Assembly: GCA_905182885.1 (NCBI GenBank) | Contig: CAJJCW010000001.1 | Location: 124,001-188,000 of the forward strand | DNA: 64,000 bases | Reading direction: 5' to 3' | Origin: SAR86 cluster bacterium SAR86B | GTDB taxonomy: Bacteria; Pseudomonadota; Gammaproteobacteria; Magnimaribacterales; D2472 | In this document: in pieces, positions 43,318 through 53,016 of the stretch | Layout of the letters: every line of letters starts with the position of its first letter | Numbering within the stretch: the first letter of the stretch is position 1 | Translations under genes and position numbers: made by a program | The notes under the pieces: generated by a model | The model's input: only the letters and a program-made list of their open reading frames with translations | Told to the model about the DNA's origin: nothing | The model's database searches: none

Positions 43318-44175
43318 TTATTTTAACTGCTCAGCTACCTCGTCTGCAAAACTCTTGGTTGAGACCTCAATACCTTCACCAACTTTAAGTCTAGAGAAAG
43401 ATTCAATTTTTGCATTATTAGCTTCTAATAATTTTTGAATAGAGGTATCTGGATCTTTAACAAACCCCTGAGACATTAATGAGACTTCAGATAAAAATCT
43501 ATTTAACTTACCTTCAATCATTTTTTCCATGATTTCTTGAGGCTTTCCTGATTCTTCTGCTTGAACTAAATATATTGCTTTCTCTCTTTCAAGAACTTGA
43601 GGATCAATATCATCCTGTGAAAGACATAGCGGGTTGAAAGCTGCAACGTGCATTGCGATATCCTTTGCAAGAGACTCATCTCCACCAGAAACAACTACAA
43701 GAGCTCCAAGCTTGGAGTCTGAGTGAAGGTAAACTCCTGCACTCATTCCTGAGTCAACACTTACTGTCTCAAGTCTTCTTAATTGAATATTTTCACCAAT
43801 GGTTTGGATTAAAGCCTTTCTTTTTTCTTCTATTTCTGAGTTTTCAAATTCTGAAATATCATCAACTTTTTTAGCAGATATGTAGTTATGAACTTCATCT
43901 GTAAAAGCTATGAAATTACTATCTTTGATTGCAAAGTCAGTTTCAGAATTTATTTCAATTAAAGTTGCAAAACCATCGCCTTGAGAAGTTCTTAAAATGC
44001 CATCCGCTGCAACTCTAGAAGCTTTTTTCTCAGCTTTTAATGCGCTATTTGATCTTAATAGATCTAAGGCTTTTTCGATATCTCCATCACATTCAACAAG
44101 TGCTTTTTTGCACTCCATCATAGCGACACCTGTCATATCTCTTAACTCTTTTACTTGAGATGCTTTAACTTCCAT
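43318..44175 (-). CDS. tsf: Elongation factor Ts
   Basis: VKELRDMTGVAMMECKKAL, LIEINSETDFAIKD. Confidence 0.97.
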   Translation of the reverse strand: MEVKASQVKELRDMTGVAMMECKKALVECDGDIEKALDLLRSNSALKAEKKASRVAADGILRTSQGDGFATLIEINSETDFAIKDSNFIAFTDEVHNYISAKKVDDISEFENSEIEEKRKALIQTIGENIQLRRLETVSVDSGMSAGVYLHSDSKLGALVVVSGGDESLAKDIAMHVAAFNPLCLSQDDIDPQVLEREKAIYLVQAEESGKPQEIMEKMIEGKLNRFLSEVSLMSQGFVKDPDTSIQKLLEANNAKIESFSRLKVGEGIEVSTKSFADEVAEQLK

Positions 44176-44177
44176 TT

Positions 44178-45068
44178 TTATTTTTCTTCCTTTTCTTTTG
44201 GTTCTTCAACTGCAACTTCTTCAACTGCAACTTCTTCAACTGCAACTTCTTCAACTGCAACTTCTTCAACTGCAACTTCTTCAACTGCAACTTCTGTGAC
44301 TGTCGAGGCTTTCTCTGCTGCAATTTCTTTTTTGATTGTCTGGATAACTGGAGATTCTTTATCTTGTTTTGGAGAATATCCTTTTGAAGATTCTAGTCCT
44401 CTAGCACAAGCATCTGCAATAACTTTTGTGATCAGCCTAACCGATCTAATTGCATCATCATTTCCTGGAATAACCATATCAATCCCATCTGGGTCTGAAT
44501 TTGTATCTACTAAAGCTATAACAGGTATTCCCATTTTTCTAGCCTCTAAAACTGCAATCTTTTCATACTTTACATCTACAACAAAAATAGCATCTGGAAG
44601 ACCTTTCATATCTTTAATACCACCAACGCTAGCTTCTAGTTTTGTATGTTCCTTCTGCATGTCTACTGCTTCTTTTTTTATTAGCTTTTCTATTTTTCCG
44701 GAGGAGACCATTTCTTCTATATCTTGAAGTCTTCTAACAGAGCCTCTGATAGTTTTCCAATTTGTTAATGTTCCGCCTAGCCATCTCTTATTTACATAAG
44801 GAAGTCCGAGAGCTGTCGCTTCTTCTTGAATTGTTTTACTTGCTGATCTTTTTGTACCAACAAATAGGACTTTGTTACCTTTTGAGCATATATCTTCAAC
44901 CTTAGATGCCGCAGCATTAATTTGCTCCAGAGTTATATCAAGATTGATAATGCTTATTTGTTTTCTGGTATCAAAGATATATTGTTCCATTTTTGGATTC
45001 CAAAATCTTTTTTGATGACCGAAATGAACTCCTGCATGAAGCAGGTCTTTTACTGTGACTATACTCAT
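44178..45068 (-). CDS. rpsB: 30S ribosomal protein S2 with a C-terminal (VAVEE)6 extension
   Basis: [75 protein letters not shown]; tail [12 protein letters not shown]...PKEKEEK. Confidence 0.97.
   Translation of the reverse strand: MSIVTVKDLLHAGVHFGHQKRFWNPKMEQYIFDTRKQISIINLDITLEQINAAASKVEDICSKGNKVLFVGTKRSASKTIQEEATALGLPYVNKRWLGGTLTNWKTIRGSVRRLQDIEEMVSSGKIEKLIKKEAVDMQKEHTKLEASVGGIKDMKGLPDAIFVVDVKYEKIAVLEARKMGIPVIALVDTNSDPDGIDMVIPGNDDAIRSVRLITKVIADACARGLESSKGYSPKQDKESPVIQTIKKEIAAEKASTVTEVAVEEVAVEEVAVEEVAVEEVAVEEVAVEEPKEKEEK
44206..44295. repeat. Six perfect tandem copies of a 15-bp unit (TCAACTGCAACTTCT) inside rpsB
   Basis: Read directly: 44206-44220, 44221-44235, 44236-44250, 44251-44265, 44266-44280, 44281-44295 are identical; each encodes one VAVEE period on the minus strand. 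Confidence 0.98.
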
Positions 45069-45140
45069 TTTAATTTTCCTTTGGGGTTATTCTCCAATCC
45101 CTTTAAAGTTGACTCAATTGAGCACCCCAACTTTAAGATT
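45069..45140 (-). promoter_or_regulatory. Candidate S2-type rpsB mRNA leader with hairpin and loop-to-RBS-proximal pseudoknot
   Basis: Minus-strand RNA: CTTAAAGTTG-GGGTGCTCAATTGAGT-CAACTTTAAAG hairpin (45101-45137); loop-side TTGGGGT complements ACCCCAA (45081-45087) just upstream of the rpsB start. Confidence 0.55.
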
Positions 45141-45198
45141 CTAGGACCTTCGTGTTTAAAGTTCGTGTATTCTATAGAAAAAAGGCTCTAATTTAAAG

Positions 45199-45860
45199 CT
45201 ATTCAGCATTAAAAAAATCTTCTAAGTCATACATTTTTGGAGATTTAGAAGAGATTAACTTTGAAATTTCTATAGCTCCCTCTGCAAAGACCTTTCTTGA
45301 AAGAGCTTCATGCTTAAATTCTATGTAATCAGAATCACTAGAGAAAATAACTTTATGAATTCCAAATACATCCTCAACCCTTTTAGATTCAATATTTAAT
45401 GATAAAATATTATTAGCTATATCGGCTATTTCAATAACTTTTTTAAGTTCTAAAGCTGTTCCGGAAGGGGAGTCAACTTTTTCAGTATGGTGAACTTCTT
45501 CAATAGTACAGTTGAGCTTATTATTGTTTGATTCAAGAAAGTCTTGAATTGATTTCTTTATTATAAAAATCCCTTTACTCATATTAAAGGCTAGTAATAT
45601 TGGTATTTTTTTTGAAGCTTCTTTAATAGCACTCAATTCGGCTTGATTGAATCCAGTTGTGCCTATTACCATGGGATATTATTGTCTAAACAATCTTCTA
45701 GAATATTTAATGTTGATGAGGGTCTAGAAAAATCAATTAATACGTCTGCATTTTTAATATTCTTATCATGAATGAGGTTAAGATCATTTTGCTGAGTAGC
45801 AATATCTGCAATAGACGACCCCATCTTTCCAGATAGTCCATTTATAAAGACCTTAATCAT
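45199..45860 (-). pseudogene. dapB: 4-hydroxy-tetrahydrodipicolinate reductase DapB, split by one frameshift near 45673
   Basis: INGLSGKMGSSIADI...ADVLIDFSRPS, then VIGTTGF...NMSKG; adding one C to the CCC run gives NNIPMVIGTTGF. Confidence 0.92.
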
Positions 45861-45861
45861 A

Positions 45862-46965
45862 TCAATCTTGTTTTTGACTTGAGGCTTTGATAAATGATTC
45901 AGTGCCTGGATAATTTTTTGATTGGTTTAATGAGTCAGTAAATTCTTTCAAAAGTTTTGTCTGTTTTTTGTCTAGATTTGATGGAGTTTCTACAATAACT
46001 CTGCATAAAATATCTCCCCTTCTAGGGTCTCTGACAACAGCAGCTCCCTTGCCTCTAATCCTAAAAATCTTTCCAGTCTGAGTTTGAGATGGAATTTTTA
46101 AAGATAAAGTGCCCTCTAGAGTTGGGACTTTAATTGACCCACCTATGACTGATATTTCAAATGGAATTGGAGTTTCAAGATATAGATCTTTACCTTCTCT
46201 TTCAAAAATTGGACTTTCATTAACTCTGATTGCTACAAAAAGATCTCCTGACTGACCTCCTTTCTCCCACTCTCCCTCTCCAGTTAACCTAACCTTATCT
46301 CCATTATCAACGCCAGCAGGTATGTTCACTGAAAGAGTTTTATTTTCTTTAGTAGCACCAATGCCCCTACATGGTTTACATTGATCCTTGATAATTTGTC
46401 CGGATCCAGAACATGCTGGGCAGGCCTGTTGAACTGAAAAAAAACCTTGCTGCATTCTTACCTGACCAACACCATTACAACTCGAACAAGAAATAGGACT
46501 TGAACCATCAGCGGCACCACTGCCATTACAATCATTGCATGATTTATGAGACGGTATTTTTATCTTTTTTTGAATTCCAAGAACTGCTTCTTTCAAAGAT
46601 AGATCCATATTATATTGAAGATCAGAACCCCTTCTAGTTCTTCTTGATGAAGATCGAGTTCCAAAGACATCACCGAAAATATCACCGAAAATATCATTAA
46701 TATTTACATCATTGATATTTGGTCCGCCGCCATTCATACCATCAAGACCAGCATGACCATATTGATCATAGGCTGATTTTTTCTGAGTATCAGACAAAAC
46801 TTCATAGGCTTCTGCAGATTCTTTAAATTTAGAAGAAGCATCCGGACTATCTGGATTTCTATCTGGATGATATTTCATTGCCTTCTTTTTAAAGGCTTTC
46901 TTTATTTCAGCAGCAGAAGCATCTCGAGAGACTTCTAAAGTTTCGTAATAGTCTCTCTTTGACAT
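45862..46965 (-). CDS. dnaJ: Chaperone protein DnaJ
   Basis: J-domain [36 protein letters not shown], four CxxCxGxG-type zinc motifs. Confidence 0.97.
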   Translation of the reverse strand: MSKRDYYETLEVSRDASAAEIKKAFKKKAMKYHPDRNPDSPDASSKFKESAEAYEVLSDTQKKSAYDQYGHAGLDGMNGGGPNINDVNINDIFGDIFGDVFGTRSSSRRTRRGSDLQYNMDLSLKEAVLGIQKKIKIPSHKSCNDCNGSGAADGSSPISCSSCNGVGQVRMQQGFFSVQQACPACSGSGQIIKDQCKPCRGIGATKENKTLSVNIPAGVDNGDKVRLTGEGEWEKGGQSGDLFVAIRVNESPIFEREGKDLYLETPIPFEISVIGGSIKVPTLEGTLSLKIPSQTQTGKIFRIRGKGAAVVRDPRRGDILCRVIVETPSNLDKKQTKLLKEFTDSLNQSKNYPGTESFIKASSQKQD

Positions 46966-46977
46966 CTTATAACTAAA

Positions 46978-48920
46978 TTATTTATCTTCTTTTTTATCTT
47001 CGTCTTCTTCAACTTCCTCAACTTCTTTAACTTCTTCATATTCTGCATCAACTGTATTGTCAGAAGTCTCATCTGAAGGTTCGCCTGGCTGACCTTCACC
47101 TGCTTCTTGAGCATAAAGTTTTTGAGTTAAAGGAGTTAGAACATCGTTTAAACTTTTTGTTGATGATTCTATGGCTTCTAAGTCTTCTGATCCAATAGAC
47201 TCTTCAAGACTGACAACAGCTTCTTCAACTTGCTGTTTTTCTTCATCAGTTATCTTGTCTCCAGAGTCTTCAATAGTTTTTCTAGTTGCATGAACTAGCA
47301 TGTCTGCATTATTTTTTGCCTTAACAATCTCTTCAAACTTTTTATCATCCTCAGCATTAGCCTCGGCGTCTTTGACCATATTTTCAATATCTTCATCTGA
47401 AAGCCCACTTGAAGCTTTAATACTATAGATTGTTCTTTACCAGAGTTTTTATCCTTAGCAGATACATTTAATATTCCATTGGCATCAAGATCAAAAGAAA
47501 CTTCAATCTGAGGCATCCCTCTACTTGCTGGAGGAATGTCTGCTAAATTAAATTGCCCAAGAGATTTATTTTGAGATGCCTGTGTTCTCTCTCCTTGAAT
47601 AACATGAACGGTTACTGCTGTCTGATTGTCCTCAGCGGTAGAAAATACCTGAGATTTTTGTGTTGGAATCGTTGTATTTTTTTCTATCAAAGGAGTTGCA
47701 ACCCCTCCAAGAGTCTCAATACCTAGTGTTAAAGGGGTAACATCTAGTAGTAAAACATCAGTTGTATCTCCAGATAAAACAGATCCTTGGATAGCAGCTC
47801 CAACTGCAACAGCTTCATCAGGGTTTAGATCCTTTCTAGGCTCTTTACCAAAGAATTCTGAAACCTTTTTTTGAACAAGAGGCATTCTTGTTTGGCCGCC
47901 AACTAATAGAATTTCTGAAATATCTTTTTTTGCTAATTTTGCATCTTTCAGTGCAATTTTTAATGGCTCAAGACTTCTGTCTACCAGATCTTCTACTAAA
48001 GATTCTAATTTAGCTCTCGTTATCTTATGAACAAAATGTTTAGGGCCTGAACTGTCTGCAGTAATATATGGAAGGTTGACTTCGGTTTGCTCAGCAGAAG
48101 ATAGCTCTATTTTTGCTTTTTCAGCAGCTTCCTTTAATCTTTGAAGGGCTAAAGGATCGCTCTTTAAATCAAAACCCGATTCTTCTTTAAATTGCTCAAC
48201 AAAGAAATCAATTAATCTTAAATCAAAATCTTCTCCACCTAGAAAAGTATCTCCATTTGTGGAAAGTACTTCAAATTGATGTTCGCCATCAACATCTGAT
48301 ATTTCAATAATTGAGATATCAAAAGTACCTCCTCCAAGATCATAGACTGCTATTGTTGAATCGCCTTTATGTTTATCCAGACCATAGGCTAGAGCTGCCG
48401 CTGTAGGCTCATTAATTATTCGTTTAACATCAAGTCCTGCAATTTTTCCAGCATCCTTGGTTGCCTGTCTTTGAGAGTCATTAAAGTAGGCCGGAACCGT
48501 TATTACCGCTTCTTTAACTTCATGACCTAAATAGTCTTCAGCTGTTTTTTTCATTTTTTTCAAAATTTCAGCTGCAACTTGAGGTGGTGCTAATTTTTTA
48601 TTAGATGCCTCAACCCATGCGTCTCCGTTATCAGCTTTGATAATTTTATAAGGCACCATGTCAGCATCCTTGCTAACCACCTCATCATCAAACCTTCTAC
48701 CAATTAACCTTTTAATTGCGTATAACGTATTTTCTGGATTAGTAACTGCCTGCCTTTTAGCCGGCATTCCAACTAATACTTCATCATTATCAGTATATGC
48801 AATAACAGATGGAGTTGTTCTTCCACCTTCTGCATTCTCAATAACTTTTTGTTGCTGGCCTTCAATCACCGCCACACAACTGTTTGTAGTTCCAAGATCA
48901 ATTCCAATTATTTTTGACAT
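46978..48920 (-). pseudogene. dnaK: Chaperone DnaK, split near its C-terminus by one frameshift (probable consensus error)
   Basis: [18 protein letters not shown]; adding one A in the AAA run near 47416-47418 restores [39 protein letters not shown]... and the acidic tail. Confidence 0.95.
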
Positions 48921-48930
48921 AATATTTCCT

Positions 48931-49497
48931 CTAATTTTTAATTACTGTCACTCTTGCAGGTCTAACTAACCTAGAGTGGAGTTCCCAGCCTCTTTGGAAA
49001 ATATTTCCAATAGAGCCATTTTCTTTACTTTCATCTTTTTCCATTGTCACAGCTTCGTGTTTCTCAGGATTAAAATCTTCATTAACAGGGTAGATGGGTA
49101 TCATCCCAAATTTATCAAGGGCTGATTCAAAAGACTTAAGAGTTAACTCAATACCTTCTTTGTCTTCTTTGGTAGCATTCTCAGAGAGATTGTTTAGGGC
49201 ATGCTCTAAATTATCAATAACTGGAAGTAGTTCTGCTAATAGTTTTTCAACTCCATATTTGTGGGCTTTTTCAACCTCAGCTAGAGTTCTTTTTAAAGCA
49301 TTATCTAAATCAGCCTTCGCTCTAAGAGAAGCTTTTTCTAAATCTTCATTCTTATCTAATAGTTCCTCATAGGTATCTGATCCCATGTTTGAATTAGATT
49401 CAATATCCATTTCAACCTCAGGGGATACTTCTTCATTGGGAAGTTCGCTTATATCTATATCTAAATCAATATCTTTAGATTTTTTTTGTTTTGCCAT
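48931..49497 (-). CDS. grpE: Nucleotide exchange factor GrpE
   Basis: [43 protein letters not shown]; upstream of dnaK. Confidence 0.95.
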   Translation of the reverse strand: MAKQKKSKDIDLDIDISELPNEEVSPEVEMDIESNSNMGSDTYEELLDKNEDLEKASLRAKADLDNALKRTLAEVEKAHKYGVEKLLAELLPVIDNLEHALNNLSENATKEDKEGIELTLKSFESALDKFGMIPIYPVNEDFNPEKHEAVTMEKDESKENGSIGNIFQRGWELHSRLVRPARVTVIKN

Positions 49498-49519
49498 AGT
49501 TATATCCTGTTAAAAGGAT

Positions 49520-49547
49520 ATATTGGGATTTAAATTTTCACTTCAAG
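49520..49547 (-). promoter_or_regulatory. Candidate sigma32 heat-shock promoter of grpE-dnaK-dnaJ
   Basis: Minus strand CTTGAA-N14-CCCAATAT upstream of grpE, near the sigma32 consensus CTTGAAA-N(11-16)-CCCCATnT. Confidence 0.6.
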
Positions 49548-49560
49548 AGGTGAAATGAAT

Positions 49561-49983
49561 TTATGTTTGAATTTTTTTTACGTAAAGGACCATGCTGTGG
49601 TCGACTAGTTCATAGCCAGCTTTCTTGGCTATATCATGCTGGAGTTGCTCTAAACTCTCATCATGAAACTCCATTACCTGACCAGTATCAACGCAAACCA
49701 TATGATCATGATGCTCATCAGAATTAATTTCATACACTGCTTTATTGTCTTCAAAATGATGTTTTTTAACCATTCCAGCTGATTCAAATTGCGTTAAAAC
49801 TCTGTATACGGATGCTAAACCTATATTTTCACCCATTTGTATTAGCTCTTTATAGATATCTTCAGCACTAAAATGAACATCTTGATAGGCTGTCGAAGCA
49901 AGAACTTCCATAATTTTAATTCTAGGAGTGGTGGCCTTTAAGCCTGCTTTTTTTAATTCTTCGTTTTTATTGTCTGAGTTCAT
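49561..49983 (-). CDS. fur: Ferric uptake regulator Fur
   Basis: ELKKAGLKATTPRIKIMEVL, GLASVYRVLTQFESAGMVKKHHFEDNKAVYE, HHDHMVCVDTGQVMEF. Confidence 0.94.
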   Translation of the reverse strand: MNSDNKNEELKKAGLKATTPRIKIMEVLASTAYQDVHFSAEDIYKELIQMGENIGLASVYRVLTQFESAGMVKKHHFEDNKAVYEINSDEHHDHMVCVDTGQVMEFHDESLEQLQHDIAKKAGYELVDHSMVLYVKKIQT

Positions 49984-50093
49984 CTTATAAATTTTTCAAA
50001 TTGATTTAAAACTTTATTACTTCTATGCTGTCTTTTAAATAGTACAAACTAAAAAGACTTTGAAGATATTACAAAGTATAATCCAACTAAATT

Positions 50094-50429
50094 ATGAAAC
50101 AACTCCTTAATAAATCACTTCTTTTTGCAGCTATTATTTTTATAAGCTCTTGCTCTTCATTGAGCCCCTATAAAGTTCCTGTACTTCAAGGAAATATATT
50201 CGAAGAAAAAGATTTAGAACAACTCTCTGAAGGTCTCACTAAAGAACAAGTTCAATTTATTTTTGGCACTGCTCTGGTTAAAGATCCATTTCATCAAAAG
50301 CGATGGGATTACTATAATTCAATTCAAATAGGCGAGGATAAAGTTTCTGAGAGCAAGTTAACAGTTAATTTTAATGATGAAGGTTTGGTAGAAAGCTGGG
50401 TAATAGAAAAGCCATCAGACGAAACTTAA
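50094..50429 (+). CDS. bamE: Outer membrane assembly lipoprotein BamE (SmpA/OmlA)
   Basis: Lipobox ISSCSS; YKVPVLQGNIFEEKDLEQLSEGLTKEQVQFIFGTALVKDPFHQKRWDYYNS; divergent from fur as is common. Confidence 0.94.
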   Translation: MKQLLNKSLLFAAIIFISSCSSLSPYKVPVLQGNIFEEKDLEQLSEGLTKEQVQFIFGTALVKDPFHQKRWDYYNSIQIGEDKVSESKLTVNFNDEGLVESWVIEKPSDET

Positions 50430-50704
50430 ACTTTTTTTAATCTTCTTTCTTTAGGGTTTTGTTGCAAAGGCCTATAAATCTCAACTCTTTCACCTTCTTT
50501 TAATCTGTACTTGTGTGGTAAAGGTTTAAAATCTCCATCGAGCAATTCACCATTAACACCTAGGACTAAATCATGATCAATATTTGTAACTATTGTCTTT
50601 ACTTCAATGAACTCCATTAACTCTGAAACAGTTATGCTTGATGAGACTTCCAGCTCCAAAAAGTACTTATCTTTTAAACTTTGATACGAGAAATATACTT
50701 TCAT
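50426..50704 (-). CDS. RnfH family protein (ubiquitin-like beta-grasp)
   Basis: LVLGVNGELLDGDFKPLPHKYRLKEGERVEIYRPLQQNPKERRLKK; next to ratA/smpB. Confidence 0.88.
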   Translation of the reverse strand: MKVYFSYQSLKDKYFLELEVSSSITVSELMEFIEVKTIVTNIDHDLVLGVNGELLDGDFKPLPHKYRLKEGERVEIYRPLQQNPKERRLKKV

Positions 50705-51132
50705 GTGAGTCTAGAAATAAAGGAATTAAGAACCTTGGAAGAAAAGCTATCTATAAGTGATTGAGGTGTAATAGCATTAAGTAAAAATGGTAATTGAAAT
50801 GAAGCATTAAAACTAACGTGGCATGAAAATTCGTCCCTTTTTTTTACCACCCAAGATCCTTTAAAGTGATCAAAAGGCCCTGTAATTTGATTAATATTTA
50901 TTGAATTATTAGTTAATATATTTTCTGATTCAATAAAATAATCTTTACCTAGAACATGAAAGTCTAGTCGTCCAATTTCTACAGGATGCTTTCTTTCAAT
51001 TAAAGAAGATCCGGAACACCCTGGAATGAATTCTGCATATTTATCAAAATTGGACACTACTTCAAATGCTTTTTTATGATCAACGTCTATAACCCTTTCA
51101 AAAGTTATCTGTTTATCCACTATAGAAATCAA
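50701..51132 (-). CDS. RatA/COQ10-type START-like protein
   Basis: DKYAEFIPGCSGSSLIERKHPVEIGRLDF...; bamE-rnfH-ratA-smpB neighbourhood. Confidence 0.88.
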   Translation of the reverse strand: MISIVDKQITFERVIDVDHKKAFEVVSNFDKYAEFIPGCSGSSLIERKHPVEIGRLDFHVLGKDYFIESENILTNNSININQITGPFDHFKGSWVVKKRDEFSCHVSFNASFQLPFLLNAITPQSLIDSFSSKVLNSFISRLT

Positions 51133-52495
51133 AAATCCAATTTAAATCAAAAATTTGACTTAAGAATATGTAAGCCACACATGCTGGCGCTATGAATCTT
51201 ACAAAAAATCTCCACAAATAATAAATAACTGGGTTAATTGCTCCAATTTCATCTTTTATTAATGACTCCTTCATAAACCAACCAACAAATATTGCTATTA
51301 ACATGCCTCCCAAAGGAAGAAGTATTTGATTGGCTAAAAAATCCATTGAATCTAAGAAGTTTTTTTCTGAAATTAAATGGAAGTCCGACCAAACATTAAA
51401 GCTTAATGCTGAACCTATACCAAGCACCCATACAAAAAATGAAATGGCAATTGCAGCTTGGCCTCTTGACAATATTCCCTCTTCAGACAAATAAGCGACT
51501 CCAGGCTCTAAAAGAGATATTGAAGAACTTAAAGCTGCTACTGATAAAAGTATGAAAAATATAGGACCTATTAGTTGACCGAATTGCATTTGATTAAATG
51601 CTGAAAGCATAGAAACAAAAACAAGACCTGGTCCACTGCCCGGCTCTAGATTAAATGCAAAAATAATTGGAAAAATAGCTAAGCCTGCAAGAATAGCTAC
51701 AAGTGTATCCAATGAAGCGACTGTAAAAGAGGTGCTTGTTATATCTTGGTTTTTAGGCATATAAGCACCATAAGCCATAATAGAACCCATACCTAAACTT
51801 AAACTGAAAAATGCCTGTCCCATAGCTTGAAGAACAGTATCTGAGGTGACATTAGAGAAATCTGGAGCAAATAGAAATGACATTGCCCTATTAAAATCTC
51901 CATTGATTATTGAATAAATAACCATAAAAATCATTAGGAATCCAAGCATTGGCATTAGTATTTTCACCATTCTTCCGATGCCATCTTTCACACCAGCTGC
52001 AACAATCAGTGTAGTTAGAACCATAAACAAGGTATGCCAAAATAGCAGATTGATTGGTGAAGAAATAACATTGCCAAATTCCTCAGACGCACTAATGGCT
52101 CCTGATGAAGATACGGCAATAAAAATATAATTTAAGCAAATACCTGCGATCACACTGTAAAAAGATAAAATCAAGGCCCCAGCAAATATTCCACTCCAAC
52201 CAACTAATTGCCAAGCTTGGGTTTGGCCAGAGTCAATAGCAACTTTTCGCATAGCATTAATTGGGCTATTACCTGACCTTCTTCCAATAATAATTTCACT
52301 AATCATTATCGGGAGTCCGATAATAACTATGCACCCTAAATAGATAAGTACAAATGCACCGCCGCCATTAGTTCCTGCTTTATAAGGAAAGCCCCATATA
52401 TTTCCGAGACCTACAGCTGAGCCAGTTGCCGCAAGAATAAAAGTCCATTTTCCAACCCAAGCGCCGTGAGATTTGAGTTGTTTTTGTATTTCCAT
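51113..52495 (-). CDS. Sodium-dependent neurotransmitter:sodium symporter (NSS/SNF) family transporter
   Basis: WTFILAATGSAVGLGNIWGFPYKAGTNGGGAFVLIYL, NSS signature; about 11-12 TM. Confidence 0.92.
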   Translation of the reverse strand: MEIQKQLKSHGAWVGKWTFILAATGSAVGLGNIWGFPYKAGTNGGGAFVLIYLGCIVIIGLPIMISEIIIGRRSGNSPINAMRKVAIDSGQTQAWQLVGWSGIFAGALILSFYSVIAGICLNYIFIAVSSSGAISASEEFGNVISSPINLLFWHTLFMVLTTLIVAAGVKDGIGRMVKILMPMLGFLMIFMVIYSIINGDFNRAMSFLFAPDFSNVTSDTVLQAMGQAFFSLSLGMGSIMAYGAYMPKNQDITSTSFTVASLDTLVAILAGLAIFPIIFAFNLEPGSGPGLVFVSMLSAFNQMQFGQLIGPIFFILLSVAALSSSISLLEPGVAYLSEEGILSRGQAAIAISFFVWVLGIGSALSFNVWSDFHLISEKNFLDSMDFLANQILLPLGGMLIAIFVGWFMKESLIKDEIGAINPVIYYLWRFFVRFIAPACVAYIFLSQIFDLNWIFDFYSG

Positions 52496-52503
52496 AATTT
52501 AAT

Positions 52504-53007
52504 TTACGTTAAAGGGTTTGAGTAGGGATTAATCCAATAAGCCGATGATATCAAAAAACTTATCGCTACGAGCAAAGAAAGCATCTTTCTAAATTTTTTA
52601 TACTCATCATCTCTTGTTTTAAAGTCTTGAGTGGATCTTTCAAAATAATAAAAAGATTGAAAGCTCAGAACTGAAATCAATAATCCTAAAAGGATATAAT
52701 TAAAATAGGTCAATAAAAGAATGAGGCATCCTACGAGACTATATAAAATACCTATAGATAGGTTAAAGCTTTGCTTGCTCTGATCATCTCTCCAGCCCCA
52801 AGCCATGCCCCCAAGAAAGGTAATAATAATAGATCCATAGGCTAGTTGAAAAATTATTGCTGTTTGGGATATTGGACCTCCAAATATCCATGGAATAATA
52901 GAAAAGAATGCGAATGGGATAAACCCAATATATCCGTATGTTGATTTAATATTATTTATATTCATTTTTTCTTCAATTTTTCTTGCACTAGATACTTCTA
53001 AAGACAT
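52504..53007 (-). CDS. DUF3429-like small membrane protein
   Basis: STYGYIGFIPFAFFSIIPWIFG..., GSIIITFLGGMAWGWRDDQ, resembles DUF3429 proteins; about 5 TM. Confidence 0.6.
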   Translation of the reverse strand: MSLEVSSARKIEEKMNINNIKSTYGYIGFIPFAFFSIIPWIFGGPISQTAIIFQLAYGSIIITFLGGMAWGWRDDQSKQSFNLSIGILYSLVGCLILLLTYFNYILLGLLISVLSFQSFYYFERSTQDFKTRDDEYKKFRKMLSLLVAISFLISSAYWINPYSNPLT

Positions 53008-53016
53008 AATAAAGAT

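Noticed and set aside
44155-44727. 190-aa plus-strand ORF with STATS repeats
   Set aside because: Antisense shadow of rpsB; the repetitive protein is just the reverse strand of the VAVEE-coding repeat.
50050-50093. Perfect TATAAT upstream of bamE
   Set aside because: Plausible -10 box but no convincing -35 at 17 nt; not listed as a feature.
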